A stretch of DNA of 25,568 nucleotides from DATILI01 sp035476635 (GTDB lineage Bacteria > Pseudomonadota > Gammaproteobacteria > Burkholderiales > Burkholderiaceae_C), in the NCBI GenBank assembly GCA_035476635.1, contig DATILI010000059.1, forward strand, positions 1 to 25,568, given 5' to 3'. The notes beneath the pieces are model-generated. The model did not search any database. It worked only from the letters and a program-made list of their open reading frames with translations, and was not told the origin of the DNA. This document shows positions 1-7,760 of this stretch, piece by piece (positions within the stretch are counted from its first letter, which is position 1; each line of letters starts with the position of its first letter). A program made the position numbers and the translations under genes.

Positions 1-914
1 GTGAAGATTCCGGTCAGGGTCTGGCGTAGCCAGCGATTGCCCGGATCGGCCTCGAAGCGCTTGCTCCAGTGCAGCGACACCGTGAATTCGCGCAGCGGCA
101 GTGGCGGTTCGACGATGGCATAGCCGCCGCTGAAGCCGCGCGCGATGTTGCGCGGCATCACCACCGCGAGATCGGTCGCTTTCACGATGGACGGCAGCAC
201 CATGAAATGCTCGGTGGTCAGGCGCACCCGGTCTTCCAGGTTCAGCAGTTGCAGGATGCGCAAGGTGTCGGCATGGGTGCGTACCGAGACAAACTCGAGC
301 TGGCGCAACGCACCGAGAAGTGCCTGGCCGCTCTTGCGCTTGCGCGCGAACGGATGGCCTTCGCGCAGCAGCACGATATAGCGGTCCTTGAGCAACTGCA
401 CACGCTGCGTGTCCTTGACGGTGGGCAGAAAGCCGAAGGCGAAATCGACGCGGCCGCTGTCCAGTGCGTCGGTGATCTCGCTGCGGGGTAGCGGCAGCGT
501 GTCGATGCGCAAGCCCGGCGCCAGCTCGCGCAGCGCCACCATCAGCTCGGGCAGGAAACGCCCTTCGCCGATGTCGCTCATGTGGATGCGAAACACCCGG
601 CGCGATTGCAGCGGGTCGAAATCGGCCGATTCGTTGAGCGCTTCTTCGAGCGTGCCCAAGGCGCTGCGCACCGCCTGGGCCAGCCGGTCGGCCTTGGGCG
701 TGGGTTGCACGCCACCGGCGGCGCGCACGAACAGCGGGTCCTTGATCAGCAAGCGCAGGCGGGTCAGGCCATGGCTGGCCGCGGGCTGGGTCAGGTCCAG
801 CCACTCGGCGGCGCGGCTGACATTGCGCAGGCGGTAGACCGCGTCGAACAGGCGCAGCAGGTTGAGATCAATGTCCTTGATATGCATCGCGCCATCATCA
901 TGCATGCGGCGCAT
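1..914 (-). CDS. LysR-family transcriptional regulator (3' end cut by window edge)
   Basis: The minus-strand frame is open from about 914 to base 1 and encodes about 304 residues, so only the last few residues and the stop are missing. The N-terminal winged helix-turn-helix reads HIKDIDLNLLRLFDAVY, then SRAAEWLDLTQPAASHGLTR. The remainder is a LysR substrate-binding domain of the NodD/PcpR/LinR-like branch. Three in-frame ATGs compete at 914, 905 and 887. I chose 914 because AAAAGG lies 9 nt upstream, but 887 begins at the conserved HIKDIDLN and is also reasonable. The gene diverges from iorA with about 97 bp between the starts, so it is the likely regulator of the iorAB operon. The effector is unknown; an aromatic acid or aryl-pyruvate would fit the neighbours, but that is inference. 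Confidence 0.88.
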   Translation of the reverse strand, partial: MRRMHDDGAMHIKDIDLNLLRLFDAVYRLRNVSRAAEWLDLTQPAASHGLTRLRLLIKDPLFVRAAGGVQPTPKADRLAQAVRSALGTLEEALNESADFDPLQSRRVFRIHMSDIGEGRFLPELMVALRELAPGLRIDTLPLPRSEITDALDSGRVDFAFGFLPTVKDTQRVQLLKDRYIVLLREGHPFARKRKSGQALLGALRQLEFVSVRTHADTLRILQLLNLEDRVRLTTEHFMVLPSIVKATDLAVVMPRNIARGFSGGYAIVEPPLPLREFTVSLHWSKRFEADPGNRWLRQTLTGIF

Positions 915-937
915 ATTGAATAGCCTTTTCATTGCAT

Positions 938-981
938 TGGCGGATGATGCGCGATGGTGGACACTGCTTGCCGATCCGCCA
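938..981. promoter_or_regulatory. Inverted repeat in the LysR/iorA divergent intergenic region
   Basis: The perfect 8-bp arms TGGCGGAT (938-945) and ATCCGCCA (974-981) are separated by 28 bp and lie between the divergent LysR gene and iorA. The location suits an operator for the adjacent regulator, but the spacing is wider than a single T-N11-A LysR box. This is a sequence observation only; binding is not shown. Confidence 0.3.
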
Positions 982-1011
982 GCCGGCCAATTTGCACAAC
1001 CACAGCACCCC

Positions 1012-3162
1012 ATGGAAGTCTCCTTCAGCAAAGAAATCGAATCGCTGCGCCTGGGCGCGGGCCAGACCTTCCACGGCGAAGGCATCCTCGCCATCACCAA
1101 GGCCCTGCTGCAATCGGGCGTGGCCTATGTGGGCGGCTACCAGGGCGCGCCGGTCTCGCACCTGCTGGACGTGATGGTGCAGGCCAAGCCCTACATGGAC
1201 GAACTCGGCGTGCATGTGGAGGCCTGCGCGAACGAGGCCTCCGCGGCCGCCATGCTGGGCGCCTCCATCCACTACCCGTTGCGCGGCGCAGTGACGTGGA
1301 AGTCGATCGTCGGCACCAATGTGGCGTCCGATGCACTCTCCAACCTGTCTTCGCCCGGCGTCAAGGGCGGCGCGCTGATCGTGGTGGGGGAAGACTACGG
1401 CGAGGGCGCCTCGGTGATCCAGGAGCGCACCCATGCCTATGCGCTCAAGTCCAGCATGTGCCTGCTTGATCCGCGGCCCGACCTGGGCGTGATGGTGCGC
1501 ATGGTGGAAGAAGGCTTTCGCCTTTCGGAAACTTCCAACATGCCGGCCATCCTCGAGCTGCGCATTCGCGCCTGCCATGTGCGCGGCAGCTTCGAAACCA
1601 AGGACAACCTGCCGCCGGCTGTCTCCACCCAGGCGCTGATGGCCGAGCCGGCGGGCTTTGACTACGCCAAGCTGGCGCATCCGCCCGTCACCTTCCGCCA
1701 CGAAAAGCTCAAGGGCGAAGAGCGCATTCCCGCGGCGCGGCGCTACATCGCCCAGCACGGGCTCAACGAGTTCATGCCCGGCAAGCATGGCGACCTCGGG
1801 CTCATCGTGCAGGGCGGCCTGTACAACGCGCTGATCCGCAGCCTGCAGCAGCTCGGCCTGGCCGATGCGTTCGGCGAGAGCGATATCCCGATCATGGTGC
1901 TCAATGTCACTTACCCGCTGGTACCGGAGCAGGTGGCCGACTTCTGCGTCGGCAAACGCGGCGTGCTGGTGGTCGAGGAAGGCCAGCCCGAATACATCGA
2001 GCAGGAAATCGCCACCCTGCTGCGCCGCCGCGACATCCAGACGCCGCTGCACGGCAAAGACCTGCTGCCCGCTGCCGGCGAATACGGCGTGGAAACAATC
2101 GCTGGCGGCCTGGCCTCGTTCGCAACGAAATACCTGGGTACCGCCGCCACCGACGGGCCCCTGGCCTGGCTGGCCGGCAACCGCACCCGGCGCGAAGCCG
2201 TGGCGCAACAGCTCGCCAAGCCCCTGCCCGCCCGCCCGCCGAGCTTTTGCATCGGCTGCCCCGAACGGCCCGTGTTCTCGGCGCTCAAGCTGGCGCAGGC
2301 CGACGTCGGGCAGGTGCACATCGCGGCGGACATCGGCTGCCATGCCTTCGGCACCTTCGAGCCCTTTTCCATGGGCCACTCGATCCTCGGCTACGGCATG
2401 AGCCTGGCCAGCCGCGCCGGGGTGTCGCCGATGATGCAGCGGCGCACGCTGTCCATCATGGGCGACGGCGGCTTCTGGCACAACGGCCTGCTGACCGGCG
2501 TGCAGTCCGCCTTGTTCAACAAGGACGATGCCGTGCTGCTGATTTTCAAGAACGGCTACTCCTCGGCCACCGGTACGCAGGACCTGATCTCGACACCCAC
2601 GGAGGCCGCCAAGGCCGTGGTTGCCGACAAGCTACAAAGCCTGACCCACACCAACACCACCATCGAGAACACCTTGCAGGGCCTGGGCGTGCAATGGCTG
2701 CGCACGGTCCACACCTACCGCGTGGACAAGATGCGCGCCACACTGAACGAGGCCTTCACGACCGGGTTCAACGGCCTGAAGGTGATCGTGGCCGAAGGCG
2801 AGTGCCAGCTGGAGCGCCAGCGCCGCATCAAGCCCTGGATTGCCGGCCTGCTGAAAAAAGGCGAGCGCGTGGCGCGCGTGAAATACGGCGTGGACGAAGA
2901 CGTTTGCAATGGCGACCACGCCTGCATCCGCCTCTCGGGCTGCCCGACGCTCACCATCAAGGACAACCCCGACCCGCTCAAGGTCGACCCCGTGGCGGTG
3001 GTCATCGACGGCTGCGTCGGCTGCGGCCTGTGCGGCGAAAACGCGCACGCGGCCACCTTGTGCCCTTCGTTCTACCGCGCCGAAATCATCCAGAACCCCA
3101 AGTGGCATGAACGCCTGCTGGCCGGCTTTCGTGGCGCTTTTGTTCGGATGCTCCAATCATGA
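1012..3162 (+). CDS. iorA: Indolepyruvate ferredoxin oxidoreductase, alpha subunit-like (TPP enzyme, IorA)
   Basis: This 716-residue protein belongs to the 2-oxoacid:ferredoxin oxidoreductase superfamily, which decarboxylates a 2-oxoacid to its acyl-CoA while reducing ferredoxin. The N-terminal part (about 1-200) is the pyrimidine-binding domain. CIGCPERPVF sits near residue 412. The thiamine diphosphate motif starts at GDGGFWHNG (about 484) and ends near FKNGYSSATGTQ. The C-terminus carries iron-sulfur cysteines: C-x5-C-x5-C near 632, then CVGCGLC and a later CPSF near 667-685. I chose ATG 1012 because MEVSFSKEIESLRLG starts the conserved region; the longer frame from 862 runs into the divergent LysR gene. 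No clear ribosome binding site precedes it. The stop overlaps the iorB start as ATGA, implying translational coupling. An aryl-pyruvate substrate is suggested by family only. Confidence 0.9.
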   Translation: MEVSFSKEIESLRLGAGQTFHGEGILAITKALLQSGVAYVGGYQGAPVSHLLDVMVQAKPYMDELGVHVEACANEASAAAMLGASIHYPLRGAVTWKSIVGTNVASDALSNLSSPGVKGGALIVVGEDYGEGASVIQERTHAYALKSSMCLLDPRPDLGVMVRMVEEGFRLSETSNMPAILELRIRACHVRGSFETKDNLPPAVSTQALMAEPAGFDYAKLAHPPVTFRHEKLKGEERIPAARRYIAQHGLNEFMPGKHGDLGLIVQGGLYNALIRSLQQLGLADAFGESDIPIMVLNVTYPLVPEQVADFCVGKRGVLVVEEGQPEYIEQEIATLLRRRDIQTPLHGKDLLPAAGEYGVETIAGGLASFATKYLGTAATDGPLAWLAGNRTRREAVAQQLAKPLPARPPSFCIGCPERPVFSALKLAQADVGQVHIAADIGCHAFGTFEPFSMGHSILGYGMSLASRAGVSPMMQRRTLSIMGDGGFWHNGLLTGVQSALFNKDDAVLLIFKNGYSSATGTQDLISTPTEAAKAVVADKLQSLTHTNTTIENTLQGLGVQWLRTVHTYRVDKMRATLNEAFTTGFNGLKVIVAEGECQLERQRRIKPWIAGLLKKGERVARVKYGVDEDVCNGDHACIRLSGCPTLTIKDNPDPLKVDPVAVVIDGCVGCGLCGENAHAATLCPSFYRAEIIQNPKWHERLLAGFRGAFVRMLQS

Positions 3163-4763
3163 AACCTATCTCTCTCCTCATCTGCGCCCTCGGCGGCGAA
3201 GGCGGCGGCGTGCTGACCGAGTGGCTGGTCGACATCGCGCACCACGCAGGCTATGCGGTGCAGAGCACCTCGATCCCCGGCGTCGCGCAGCGCACCGGCG
3301 CAACCACCTACTACGTCGAGGTGTTTCCAGTGCCGCTGGCGCAGCTGGGCGGAAAACGCCCGGTGTTCAGCCTGAACCCGGTACCCGGCGCGCTCGACGC
3401 CATCGTCTCGTCCGAGCTGCTGGAGACCACACGCCAGATCGGCAACGGCATGAGCTCGCCCGAGCGCACCGCCGTCATCACCTCCTCGAGCCGCACGCTG
3501 ACCACGCAAGAGCGGATGCAGCTGGGCGACGGCCGCGCCGACAGCGCCGACTTGGTTGGAGTGGTCAAGGCCTTCAGCCGCGCGCACCACGTGTTCGACA
3601 TGGGGGCTGTTGCAAAGGAGACCGGCACCGTCGTCAGCGCCGTGATGCTGGGCGCGGTGGCCGGCAGCGGGCTGTTCCCGTTTCCGCGTGAGGCGTACGA
3701 GGCGGTCGTGCGCGAAGGTGGCAAGGGTGCGGAGCAAAGCCTGCGCGGCTTTGCGCGCGCCTTCGACATCGTCAGCCAGCCACCCATCCCCGGTCATTCC
3801 GGGCTCGACCCGGAATCCATGACCCAGCAAGCGCATGGATTGCGGATCAAGTCCGCAATGACAGCCCTTTTGGAGACGTTTCCCGCACCCGTCCACGAAA
3901 TGCTCACCCTCGGCCACGCGCGCATGCTGGAGTACCAGGGCCCTGCCTATGCCGACCTCTATGTCCGGCGCCTGGAAAAGGTACTGCAGGCCGAGCGCGA
4001 AGCCGACCCCGGCGCCGAACACCACTACGCCGTGACGCGCGAGATGGCGCGCTGGCTTGCGCTGTGGATGGCCTTTGACGACATCGTGCGCGTGGCCGAT
4101 CTGAAAAGCCGGGCAAGCCGCTGGCTGCGCGTCAAGAGCGAAGTCAAGGCGCAGGACGACGAACTGCTGCAGGTATACGACCACTTCAAGCCCGGTGCGC
4201 CCGAGTTCGCCGCGCTGCTGCCGCCAGCCCTGGCAGCGCGCGTCACGCGCTGGGACCGCAACCGTGTGCTGCGCGGCAAGGAGCCCTGGGCCATGCCGCT
4301 GAAAGTCGGCACGCACTCGGTTTTCGGCATGCTGGCGCTGCGCACCCTGGCCAGCCTCAAATGGCTGCGCGTGCGCGGCAACCGCTACCGCCAGGAGCAG
4401 GCCATGATCGAACAATGGCTGCAAGGCGTCGTCGACGGCACGCGCCGCCACTGGCAACTGGGCCACGAGATTGCCCTGTGCGGCCGCCTGATCAAGGGCT
4501 ACGGCAGCACCAATGAACGCGGCAAGGAAAACCTGCTGCATGTGCTGGAGCATCTTGCCGTCGCTGCGAACGCACCCGAGACCAACGCCGGGGCCATCGC
4601 CGCCGCCCGCAGCGCAGCGCTGGCCGACGACGCCGGCAAGGCACTGGACCAGGCACTGGTGCAACACGGTGCACCGGCCCGCCCGGTGAAGGCGCAGCCC
4701 ATTCGCTGGGTGCAGAACCCGCACCGCAAGGCCCAGCTGGCCAAGACACAAGGCGTGAAATGA
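3159..4763 (+). CDS. iorB: Indolepyruvate ferredoxin oxidoreductase, beta subunit-like (IorB with C-terminal DUF6537-type extension)
   Basis: This 534-residue partner of IorA starts in the ATGA overlap at 3159. Residues 1 to about 200 form the gamma-type catalytic domain of 2-oxoacid oxidoreductases: GGEGGGVLTEWLVDIA near the start, then SIPGVAQRTGATTYYVE. The C-terminal part (about 237-500) resembles the DUF6537 extension seen in long proteobacterial IorB proteins. Between them, residues about 212-235 (GHSGLDPESMTQQ, then HGLRIKSAMT) are encoded by a 70-bp palindromic repeat and look like an in-frame insertion in the linker. The frame is intact across the insertion, so the gene is probably functional. 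The next gene follows after 31 bp in the same direction. Confidence 0.88.
   Translation: MKPISLLICALGGEGGGVLTEWLVDIAHHAGYAVQSTSIPGVAQRTGATTYYVEVFPVPLAQLGGKRPVFSLNPVPGALDAIVSSELLETTRQIGNGMSSPERTAVITSSSRTLTTQERMQLGDGRADSADLVGVVKAFSRAHHVFDMGAVAKETGTVVSAVMLGAVAGSGLFPFPREAYEAVVREGGKGAEQSLRGFARAFDIVSQPPIPGHSGLDPESMTQQAHGLRIKSAMTALLETFPAPVHEMLTLGHARMLEYQGPAYADLYVRRLEKVLQAEREADPGAEHHYAVTREMARWLALWMAFDDIVRVADLKSRASRWLRVKSEVKAQDDELLQVYDHFKPGAPEFAALLPPALAARVTRWDRNRVLRGKEPWAMPLKVGTHSVFGMLALRTLASLKWLRVRGNRYRQEQAMIEQWLQGVVDGTRRHWQLGHEIALCGRLIKGYGSTNERGKENLLHVLEHLAVAANAPETNAGAIAAARSAALADDAGKALDQALVQHGAPARPVKAQPIRWVQNPHRKAQLAKTQGVK
3793..3862. repeat. 70-bp palindromic repeat element inserted in frame within iorB
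   Basis: The left arm (3793-3821) begins GTCATTCCGGGCTCGACC and ends GGAATCCATG. The right arm (3834-3862) begins CATGGATTGCGG and ends CCGCAATGAC. The right arm's reverse complement matches the left at most positions. Each arm is also a smaller hairpin (TTCCGGG/CCCGGAA and TTGCGGA/TCCGCAA), and the stem differences between arms compensate. GTCATTCC...GGAATCCATG repeats of this style are dispersed in many proteobacterial genomes, and in Rickettsia palindromic elements are known inside genes. I saw no second copy in this window. Confidence 0.75.
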
Positions 4764-4794
4764 CTTTTCTCACAGAACAAACCAGGAGACGCAG

Positions 4795-5790
4795 ATGAAA
4801 GCCCTTTCCAGAACTGCCCTGCCCCGCCGCGCGCTGTTGGCCATCGCACTGGGCGCATCGTGCATGCTGCCCCTGGTGGCGGCCCATGCGCAGGCCTGGC
4901 CCAGCAAACCCTTGCGCGTGGTCGTCAACTTCCCGCCCGGTGGCGCGGCCGACCAGATCGCGCGTGCCGTCTCGCAGCCGCTGGCCGAGGCCCTGGGCCA
5001 GCCCGTGGTGGTGGAAAACCGCGGCGGCGCCGGCGGCAACATCGGTGGCGAGGTGGTCGCCAAGTCGCCGGCGGACGGCTACACCTTGCTCATGAGCTCG
5101 GGCGGCATGGTGTCGATCAATCCCTTCCTCTACCCGAAGATGCCGTTCGACCCGGTCAAGGACCTGACGCCGGTGGCCGCCGCGGCGCGCGTGCTGGTGT
5201 TCCTGGAAATCAAGCCGACATTGCCGGTGAACAACGCGCGCGAATTCCTCGCCTACGTCAAAGCCAATCCGGGCAAGCTGACCTTCGGCACGCCAGGCAA
5301 CGGCAGCTCGCCGCATCTCGCGGCCGAGATGATGAAAGTGCAGGCCAATGTGTTCGCCGTGCATGTGCCCTACCGCGGCGCCGCCCCGGCCATGCAGGAC
5401 TTGCTGGCTGGCCAGATCGATTTCATGTTCGATCCCGGCATCGGCTTGAACCAGGTGCGTGCGGGCAAGCTCAAGATGCTGGCCGTGGGCAGCCTCAAGC
5501 GCTCGCCGCTGTTCCCCGACGTGCCCACGCTCGATGAGGTCGGCCTGAAGGGCTTCGACGCCGACACGGTGTTCGGCTTCTATGCGCCCGCCGGCACGCC
5601 GCCCGACGTGGTCGGCAAGCTCAACCGCGAGATCAACCGCATCCTCGGCACCCAGGGCGTGAAAGACCGCATCGCCGGGATCGGCGGCGAGGCCTTGCCG
5701 CTGACACCGGCGGAATTCAGCGCCAAGGCCGCTGAAGACGCCAAGCGCTTTGGCGCGCTGATCAAGGAACGCAAGATCACCGGAGACTGA
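4795..5790 (+). CDS. Bug-family (TctC-like) periplasmic substrate-binding protein
   Basis: This 331-residue protein has an arginine-containing N-region, a hydrophobic stretch (about 11-30) and a likely cleavage after AHA, then QAWPSKPLRVVVNFPPGGAAD, the classic Bug start. It matches the family along its length: VENRGGAGGNIGGEVVAKSPADGYTLL appears in pieces near 75-105, and the C-terminal segment is typical. Bug proteins bind carboxylates in the periplasm, usually for TTT transporters. The start is supported by AGGAGA about 9 nt upstream of ATG 4795. It follows iorB by 31 bp, so it probably belongs to the same transcript and may capture an aromatic or keto-acid. No membrane component of a transporter is adjacent; the only TctBA pair in the window is at 18671-20685. 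Confidence 0.92.
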   Translation: MKALSRTALPRRALLAIALGASCMLPLVAAHAQAWPSKPLRVVVNFPPGGAADQIARAVSQPLAEALGQPVVVENRGGAGGNIGGEVVAKSPADGYTLLMSSGGMVSINPFLYPKMPFDPVKDLTPVAAAARVLVFLEIKPTLPVNNAREFLAYVKANPGKLTFGTPGNGSSPHLAAEMMKVQANVFAVHVPYRGAAPAMQDLLAGQIDFMFDPGIGLNQVRAGKLKMLAVGSLKRSPLFPDVPTLDEVGLKGFDADTVFGFYAPAGTPPDVVGKLNREINRILGTQGVKDRIAGIGGEALPLTPAEFSAKAAEDAKRFGALIKERKITGD

Positions 5791-5813
5791 AGGCGCTTTG
5801 CCACAATCACCTC

Positions 5814-6251
5814 ATGAGCAAAGAAACCATCTACACCATTCGCGTCGAATTCGGCGACTGCGATCCGGCCGGCATTGTCTGGTTCCCCAACTTCTTTCGC
5901 TGGATCGACGCCGCCTCGCGTGATTTCTTCGCGCAGTGCGGTGTGCCACGCTGGGAAGAAACCGCGCGCACCATGGGCGTGATCGGCACGCCGCTGGTGG
6001 ACACCCATTCGCGCTTCCTCAAGACCGCCAGCTACGGCGACACGCTGCAGCTGCACACCAGCGTCAAGGAATGGCGCGACAAGAGCTTCGTGCAGATCTA
6101 CCGCATCCAGCGCGAACGCCAGGACGGCGGCGAGGCCGACCTGATCATGGAATGCGAGGAAGTGCGCATCTTCGCGGCCAAGCGCGAAGACGGCAAGAAC
6201 GGGATTCGGGCGGTGCCGATTCCGCAGGCGGTTCGGGCATTGTGCGCGTAG
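5814..6251 (+). CDS. Acyl-CoA thioesterase, 4-hydroxybenzoyl-CoA thioesterase (hotdog) family
   Basis: This 145-residue hotdog-fold protein has the signature EFGDCDPAGIVWFPNFFRW near residues 12-30. It includes the Asp of DPAG that is catalytic in the Pseudomonas 4-hydroxybenzoyl-CoA thioesterase. VKEWRDKSFVQIYRIQR further along also matches that family, and length and motif order fit the whole enzyme. It hydrolyses an acyl-CoA, probably an aryl or aryl-acetyl type, to the free acid. It starts 23 bp after the Bug gene, so it is likely the last gene of the iorAB operon and could act on the CoA thioester that IorAB makes. The ribosome binding site is weak. The exact substrate cannot be read from sequence. 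Confidence 0.9.
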   Translation: MSKETIYTIRVEFGDCDPAGIVWFPNFFRWIDAASRDFFAQCGVPRWEETARTMGVIGTPLVDTHSRFLKTASYGDTLQLHTSVKEWRDKSFVQIYRIQRERQDGGEADLIMECEEVRIFAAKREDGKNGIRAVPIPQAVRALCA

Positions 6252-6293
6252 CGCCAGCTTTCGCGCCGCTTTCGAGCCCGATCCGAACCAGCA

Positions 6294-6692
6294 TCATTGA
6301 CGCCACGGCAAGTCCATCACCATTCCGTCCGGGAGCTTCACCGTGCCGCCCATCGGCATTGCGCCAACGAATTCGCTTTCGGTCTCGGCGAAGATCTGGT
6401 GCACCTGTCCCGGCGGCAGGATAAGCGTGTCGCCGGGCTGGTAACGCACTTCGCGGTCGGCCACAGTCGCCCGGCCGCTTCCCTTGAGGAACAGGACCAC
6501 CTCCTCCGTGTCATGGCTATGCGGCGGGGTCGCCGAATTGGCGTCCATGCGGCCATGCCACATCTCGACCTGCTGGGCACCGCTGGCGGGCGTCGCCACG
6601 CCGGCCACATGGTTGCCTTGCAGGCTGTGCACCTGGTTCTGCTCTTTGCGAAACACCGGCCGGGGAGATTCCGAGTTGTGGATGGCATTCAT
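6294..6692 (-). CDS. Small cupin-domain protein
   Basis: This single-domain cupin has 132 residues. The first cupin motif is visible as PPHSHDTEEVVLFLKG (about 57-72), with metal-ligand His and Glu residues. The second is YQPGDTLILPPGQVHQIF (about 84-101). The frame continues upstream to 6821, but the start at 6692 (MNAIHNSESPRP) has AAAGGA at good spacing, and the upstream part looks non-coding. It may be a small metal-dependent dioxygenase, isomerase or ligand-binding protein; nothing in the sequence fixes the role. It diverges from a LysR gene starting at 6855, which probably regulates it. Confidence 0.85.
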   Translation of the reverse strand: MNAIHNSESPRPVFRKEQNQVHSLQGNHVAGVATPASGAQQVEMWHGRMDANSATPPHSHDTEEVVLFLKGSGRATVADREVRYQPGDTLILPPGQVHQIFAETESEFVGAMPMGGTVKLPDGMVMDLPWRQ

Positions 6693-6806
6693 GATGGGTT
6701 CCTTTCGTTGTTCATGGGATTGGTCGTTTGTCCACTTTCGACTGCGCCGTCGAGCACAGCTGCGCGAAGTATGGTTTCCAACGATTGATGTGTAAACGGC
6801 ACTGAG

Positions 6807-6825
6807 TGTCACAATATTCACGACA
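6807..6825. promoter_or_regulatory. Candidate LysR operator between cupin gene and divergent LysR gene
   Basis: TGTC and GACA form a 4-bp inverted repeat separated by exactly 11 bp with an AT-rich core (ACAATATTCAC), 30-48 bp upstream of the LysR start. This loosely resembles a LysR-type box. It is short enough to arise by chance. Confidence 0.3.
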
Positions 6826-6854
6826 ATAATTCCTCAATCAAGCGGGAGATTTCC

Positions 6855-7760
6855 ATGATCGGCCTGGACCTCATCGTCTCGTTCGCCTCGGCGGCGCGTC
6901 ATGCGAGCTTCGCTTCAGCGGCGCGCGAGCTTGGGCTATCCCCGTCGGCGGTTGCCAAGAACGTTGCGCGTCTTGAGGCGCAGCTGGGCATGCGCCTGTT
7001 TCATCGCACCACGCGGCAGGTCACGCTGTCGCAGGACGGCGAAGACATCTATTCGCGTTGTCAACGCATTCTGGAAGATGTGGAATCGCTGGAGGGGGCG
7101 GCGGCCCAGGCGCGTTCCGGGCCCCGTGGCACGCTGCGCATCGACATGCCGGTGACCTATGGCCGCCAGGTCGTTCAGCCAGTGCTCATGGAACTCATGA
7201 CGCGTCACCCGGCGCTGAAGATCGATGCGCGCTTTTCCGATGAAGTCGTCGATATCGTCAAGCAAGGGCTGGACGCGGCGGTGCGGATCGGACCGCTGGC
7301 CGATTCGAGCCTCGTCGGACGCGTGTTCGATCAACAGTTCCTGTCGATCTACGCGAGCCCGGCCTACCTTGAGCGCCATGGCAAGCCTGGTTCACCTGAC
7401 GAACTGGCCCAGCATCGCTGCCTGCTCTTTCGCTTGCCCTCCAGCGGCCGGGATCGACCGTGGCAGTTTCGCGCGGGCAAGCGCGACTTCACTCTGATGC
7501 CCGAAGGCGGCGTGCGGCTGGGTGAGGGCGAAGCACTGGTTCAGGCCGCAGCGGCCGGACTAGGCATCATCCAGGCACCCACCTACCTCGCAGACCTGCA
7601 AGCAAAGCGCGGGCAACTGGTTGAGGTTCTTGAAAAATACAGGCCACCGCCGCTGCCCATTTCATTGGTCTATCCGAGCCATCGCCATATCCCGCTGCGG
7701 GTGCGCGCACTGGCCGACGCGCTGGCCGCTACAAAATCAGCATCGCCCGAAAGTCGTTGA
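6855..7760 (+). CDS. LysR-family transcriptional regulator (CrgA/DmlR-like branch)
   Basis: This complete 301-residue regulator has an N-terminal helix-turn-helix (FASAARELGLSPSAVAKNVARLE, about 19-41), followed by LFHRTTRQVTLSQDG, typical of the branch. The substrate-binding domain covers about 90-295. GGGAG six nt upstream of ATG 6855 supports the start. It diverges from the cupin gene, the likely target along with itself. Its last 32 bp overlap the 3' end of the convergent glycerate kinase gene, so no terminator separates the two. Confidence 0.93.
   Translation: MIGLDLIVSFASAARHASFASAARELGLSPSAVAKNVARLEAQLGMRLFHRTTRQVTLSQDGEDIYSRCQRILEDVESLEGAAAQARSGPRGTLRIDMPVTYGRQVVQPVLMELMTRHPALKIDARFSDEVVDIVKQGLDAAVRIGPLADSSLVGRVFDQQFLSIYASPAYLERHGKPGSPDELAQHRCLLFRLPSSGRDRPWQFRAGKRDFTLMPEGGVRLGEGEALVQAAAAGLGIIQAPTYLADLQAKRGQLVEVLEKYRPPPLPISLVYPSHRHIPLRVRALADALAATKSASPESR

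Noticed and set aside
898..2481. 527-codon open frame antisense to iorA
   Set aside because: It covers the conserved oxidoreductase coding region, has a compositionally biased product and no ribosome binding site.
3072..4751. 559-codon open frame antisense to iorB
   Set aside because: It shadows a well-supported gene. The translated product is Gln/His/Ala/Arg-rich with no family motifs, as expected for the antisense frame of GC-rich coding DNA.
6693..6821. N-terminal extension of the cupin gene
   Set aside because: The extension is Ser/Arg-rich without similarity to cupins, while ATG 6692 has a clear Shine-Dalgarno sequence.
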